Source: Benthicola sp039584685
GTDB lineage: Bacteria; Gemmatimonadota; Gemmatimonadetes; Palauibacterales; Palauibacteraceae
Assembly (NCBI GenBank): GCA_039584685.1
Contig: JBDGXI010000187.1
Coordinates: forward strand, 1 to 7,039
DNA length: 7,039 bases
Reading direction: 5' to 3'
A program made the position numbers and the translations under genes. Positions 5,997-7,039 of this stretch are shown piece after piece (position 1 is the stretch's first letter; each line of letters starts with the position of its first letter). The notes beneath the pieces were generated by a model that worked only from the letters and a program-made list of their open reading frames with translations, ran no database searches and was not told the DNA's origin.

Positions 5997-6005
5997 TGCT
6001 AGGCT
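5997..6005 (+). promoter_or_regulatory. Possible extended -10 element for the zinc-ribbon gene
   Basis: TGCTAGGCT matches the TGnTAnnnT extended -10 form and would give a leader of about 45 nt before the ATG at 6057. The -35 region upstream (near 5977-5982) is poor. The 5848-6056 gap between the two divergent genes shows no other coding or structured element. Confidence 0.25.
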
Positions 6006-6056
6006 GGCTGGCGTGCAGCCGGATACACCGAGAACCCGAGACCGGAAGAGTCGAGG

Positions 6057-6293
6057 ATGTCTTTGTACACCTGCCCCACGTGCGGAATGAGCGTCGGCAT
6101 CATCACCTGCGGAAACTGTGGCGCGGAACTCGTGCACGAGACGTTGACGAAGGACGACGGAAGTTCGGTTCACGTCTCGAAGTGCCCGAACGGCCACGGC
6201 ATGATCAAGTCGCCGGGAAGACGGCCGAGCCCGGCAGGAGGCCCCCTGTCCATCGGCCGCTCGTGTCTGCACGGGCGGTCCCTGCTGTGTTGA
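6057..6293 (+). CDS. Small zinc-ribbon protein with an atypical C-terminal tail
   Basis: The product has 78 residues. Two CxxC knuckles, C6-P-T-C9 and C18-G-N-C21, form a zinc-ribbon-like site, and a later C43-PNGHG-MIKSP segment supplies another Cys and a His. I recall small proteins of this type (a YTCP-x-CG start, then GNCGxELVH, TKDDG and SKCPNG) from several bacterial phyla, usually about 60 residues and ending soon after a CCG-x-DM sequence. Here the typical ending is replaced after KSP (residue 53) by 25 residues rich in Arg, Gly and Pro and ending in Cys. The start is supported by GGAAG 8 nt upstream. Function is unknown; metal binding is likely from the cysteines. It is divergent from the radical SAM operon and co-directional with the kinase. 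Confidence 0.8.
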   Translation: MSLYTCPTCGMSVGIITCGNCGAELVHETLTKDDGSSVHVSKCPNGHGMIKSPGRRPSPAGGPLSIGRSCLHGRSLLC

Positions 6294-6297
6294 TTCC

Positions 6298-6327
6298 TTA
6301 CGCCCGCCCAAGCGCTCTGCTTATACT
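6298..6327 (+). promoter_or_regulatory. Candidate promoter for the right-edge kinase
   Basis: TTACGC (6298-6303) is followed after 18 nt by TATACT (6322-6327), directly behind the zinc-ribbon stop codon. Transcription would start near 6334, about 40 nt before the kinase ATG. The -10 box is good and the -35 partial. No terminator hairpin was seen between the two genes, so readthrough from the zinc-ribbon gene is also possible. Confidence 0.4.
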
Positions 6328-6365
6328 GGACCACGCCGTGTTTTTCGTCTCCTGAACGCGGGTCA

Positions 6366-6377
6366 ATGCGTCGATGA
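6366..6377 (+). other. Possible three-codon upstream ORF overlapping the kinase start
   Basis: ATG CGT CGA TGA at 6366-6377 is a minimal frame whose stop overlaps the kinase ATG (6374) in the ATGA arrangement. The kinase start itself has only a weak ribosome site (GCGGG about 11 nt upstream), so initiation at the mini-frame followed by restart is conceivable. It may equally be chance. Confidence 0.2.
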
Positions 6378-7039
6378 AGCCATCGCGACAGCAGATTGAA
6401 GCCCTGTTCGAAGCCGCTCTGGAGCTCCCCGCCGTTGAGCGAGACCGGTGGCTCGACAGTGCGTGCGCGGGGAGTGAAGCACTGCGCTCCGAGGTCGAAG
6501 CCCTGCTCGCCGCCCACTTCAGGTCAGCGGGAATCCTCTCCTCGATACCGGAAGCGGAGGCAGGGAGCCCGGTCGCGTCGACCGACCTCGATCCGCACGA
6601 GGCCCTGCACCTGGAGCTCGGCGATCGCTACGAGCTGGAGGACGTCCTCGGCGAGGGAGGCATGGGAACGGTATATCAGGCCAGGGACCGAAAGCACGAC
6701 CGGAAGGTGGCGATCAAGACGATCCACCCCGACTTCGTGGATCACATGGGGTTGAGCCGCTTCCGGCGCGAGATACAGCTCACGGCCGCGCTACGTCATC
6801 CGTACATTCTCCCCCTTATCGATTCGGGCGCCGCGGGCCGTTTTCTGTACTACATCATGCCGTGCGTTGATGGCGAGTCCCTGCGCGGCAGGCTCGCGCG
6901 GGAGGGAAAACTCCCGGCTTCGGATGCGGTCGCCATCGCGGTCGATGTCGCGGAGGGACTCGAGCACGCGCACCGAATCGGGATCGTTCACAGGGACATC
7001 AAGCCGGCGAACATCCTGCTGGATGGCGGGCACGGCCTG
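6374..7039 (+). CDS. Ser/Thr protein kinase with N-terminal helical leader (222 codons, runs off right edge)
   Basis: A leader of about 85 residues (IEALFEAALELPAVERDRW, then SEVEALLAAH) precedes the kinase domain. Such leaders are common in eukaryotic-like kinases of Acidobacteriota, Gemmatimonadota and Planctomycetota that often carry C-terminal TPR or propeller repeats. The catalytic domain shows the ATP loop GEGGMG (93-98), VAIK with the ATP-anchoring Lys115, Glu133 of helix C, and HRDIKPAN (206-213) with catalytic Asp208 and Asn213, so the visible part looks active. The HRD arginine suggests activation by phosphorylation of the activation loop. An in-frame stop at 6353 and the absence of other start codons after it make the ATG at 6374 the only reasonable start. 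The DFG motif, C-lobe and any sensor or membrane segment are beyond the window. Confidence 0.93.
   Translation, partial: MKPSRQQIEALFEAALELPAVERDRWLDSACAGSEALRSEVEALLAAHFRSAGILSSIPEAEAGSPVASTDLDPHEALHLELGDRYELEDVLGEGGMGTVYQARDRKHDRKVAIKTIHPDFVDHMGLSRFRREIQLTAALRHPYILPLIDSGAAGRFLYYIMPCVDGESLRGRLAREGKLPASDAVAIAVDVAEGLEHAHRIGIVHRDIKPANILLDGGHGL

Overview
The window is a GC-rich bacterial chromosome segment with tightly packed genes, several overlapping by ATGA or GTGA. Eukaryotic-like Ser/Thr kinases lie at both edges. The left kinase opens with a short leader, a Tyr-x-Ile-Glu-Arg-Glu segment and a GRGGMA loop. The right one carries a roughly 85-residue helical leader. Together with a PadR/HAAS membrane cassette and the character of the ThiC sequence, this suggests Gemmatimonadota or a near relative such as Acidobacteriota. 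That placement is inference from remembered protein style, not a search result.

Layout, left to right. (1) 1-109, minus: start of a Ser/Thr kinase with its own candidate promoter, behind a 217-bp gap (110-326) that holds a long imperfect hairpin. (2) 1831 down to 327, minus: a three-gene operon of a PadR repressor, a four-helix membrane protein with a HAAS-like N-terminus, and a very small MotA/TolQ/ExbB-like channel protein with no ExbD partner in view. Its promoter overlaps three direct repeats of a TATATAT core spaced exactly 15 bp apart, a likely autorepression site. (3) 3690 down to 1940, minus: thiC (HMP-phosphate synthase) broken into two overlapping frames by an apparent internal deletion of about 52 nt. 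The deletion removes the EGPGH metal-ligand segment. (4) 5847 down to 3753, minus: a translationally coupled operon of a four-helix membrane protein, a B12-binding-domain radical SAM enzyme and a second four-helix membrane protein. (5) 6057 onward, plus: a small zinc-ribbon protein with an atypical tail, then the N-terminal 222 codons of a second Ser/Thr kinase that runs off the right edge.

The points most worth a second look are the thiC lesion, which disguises itself as an ordinary two-gene ATGA-coupled pair; the coupled membrane/radical-SAM/membrane cassette of unknown product; and the PadR-controlled minimal ExbB-like system with its 15-bp operator array. No tRNA, rRNA, CRISPR array, insertion sequence or TPP riboswitch was recognised.
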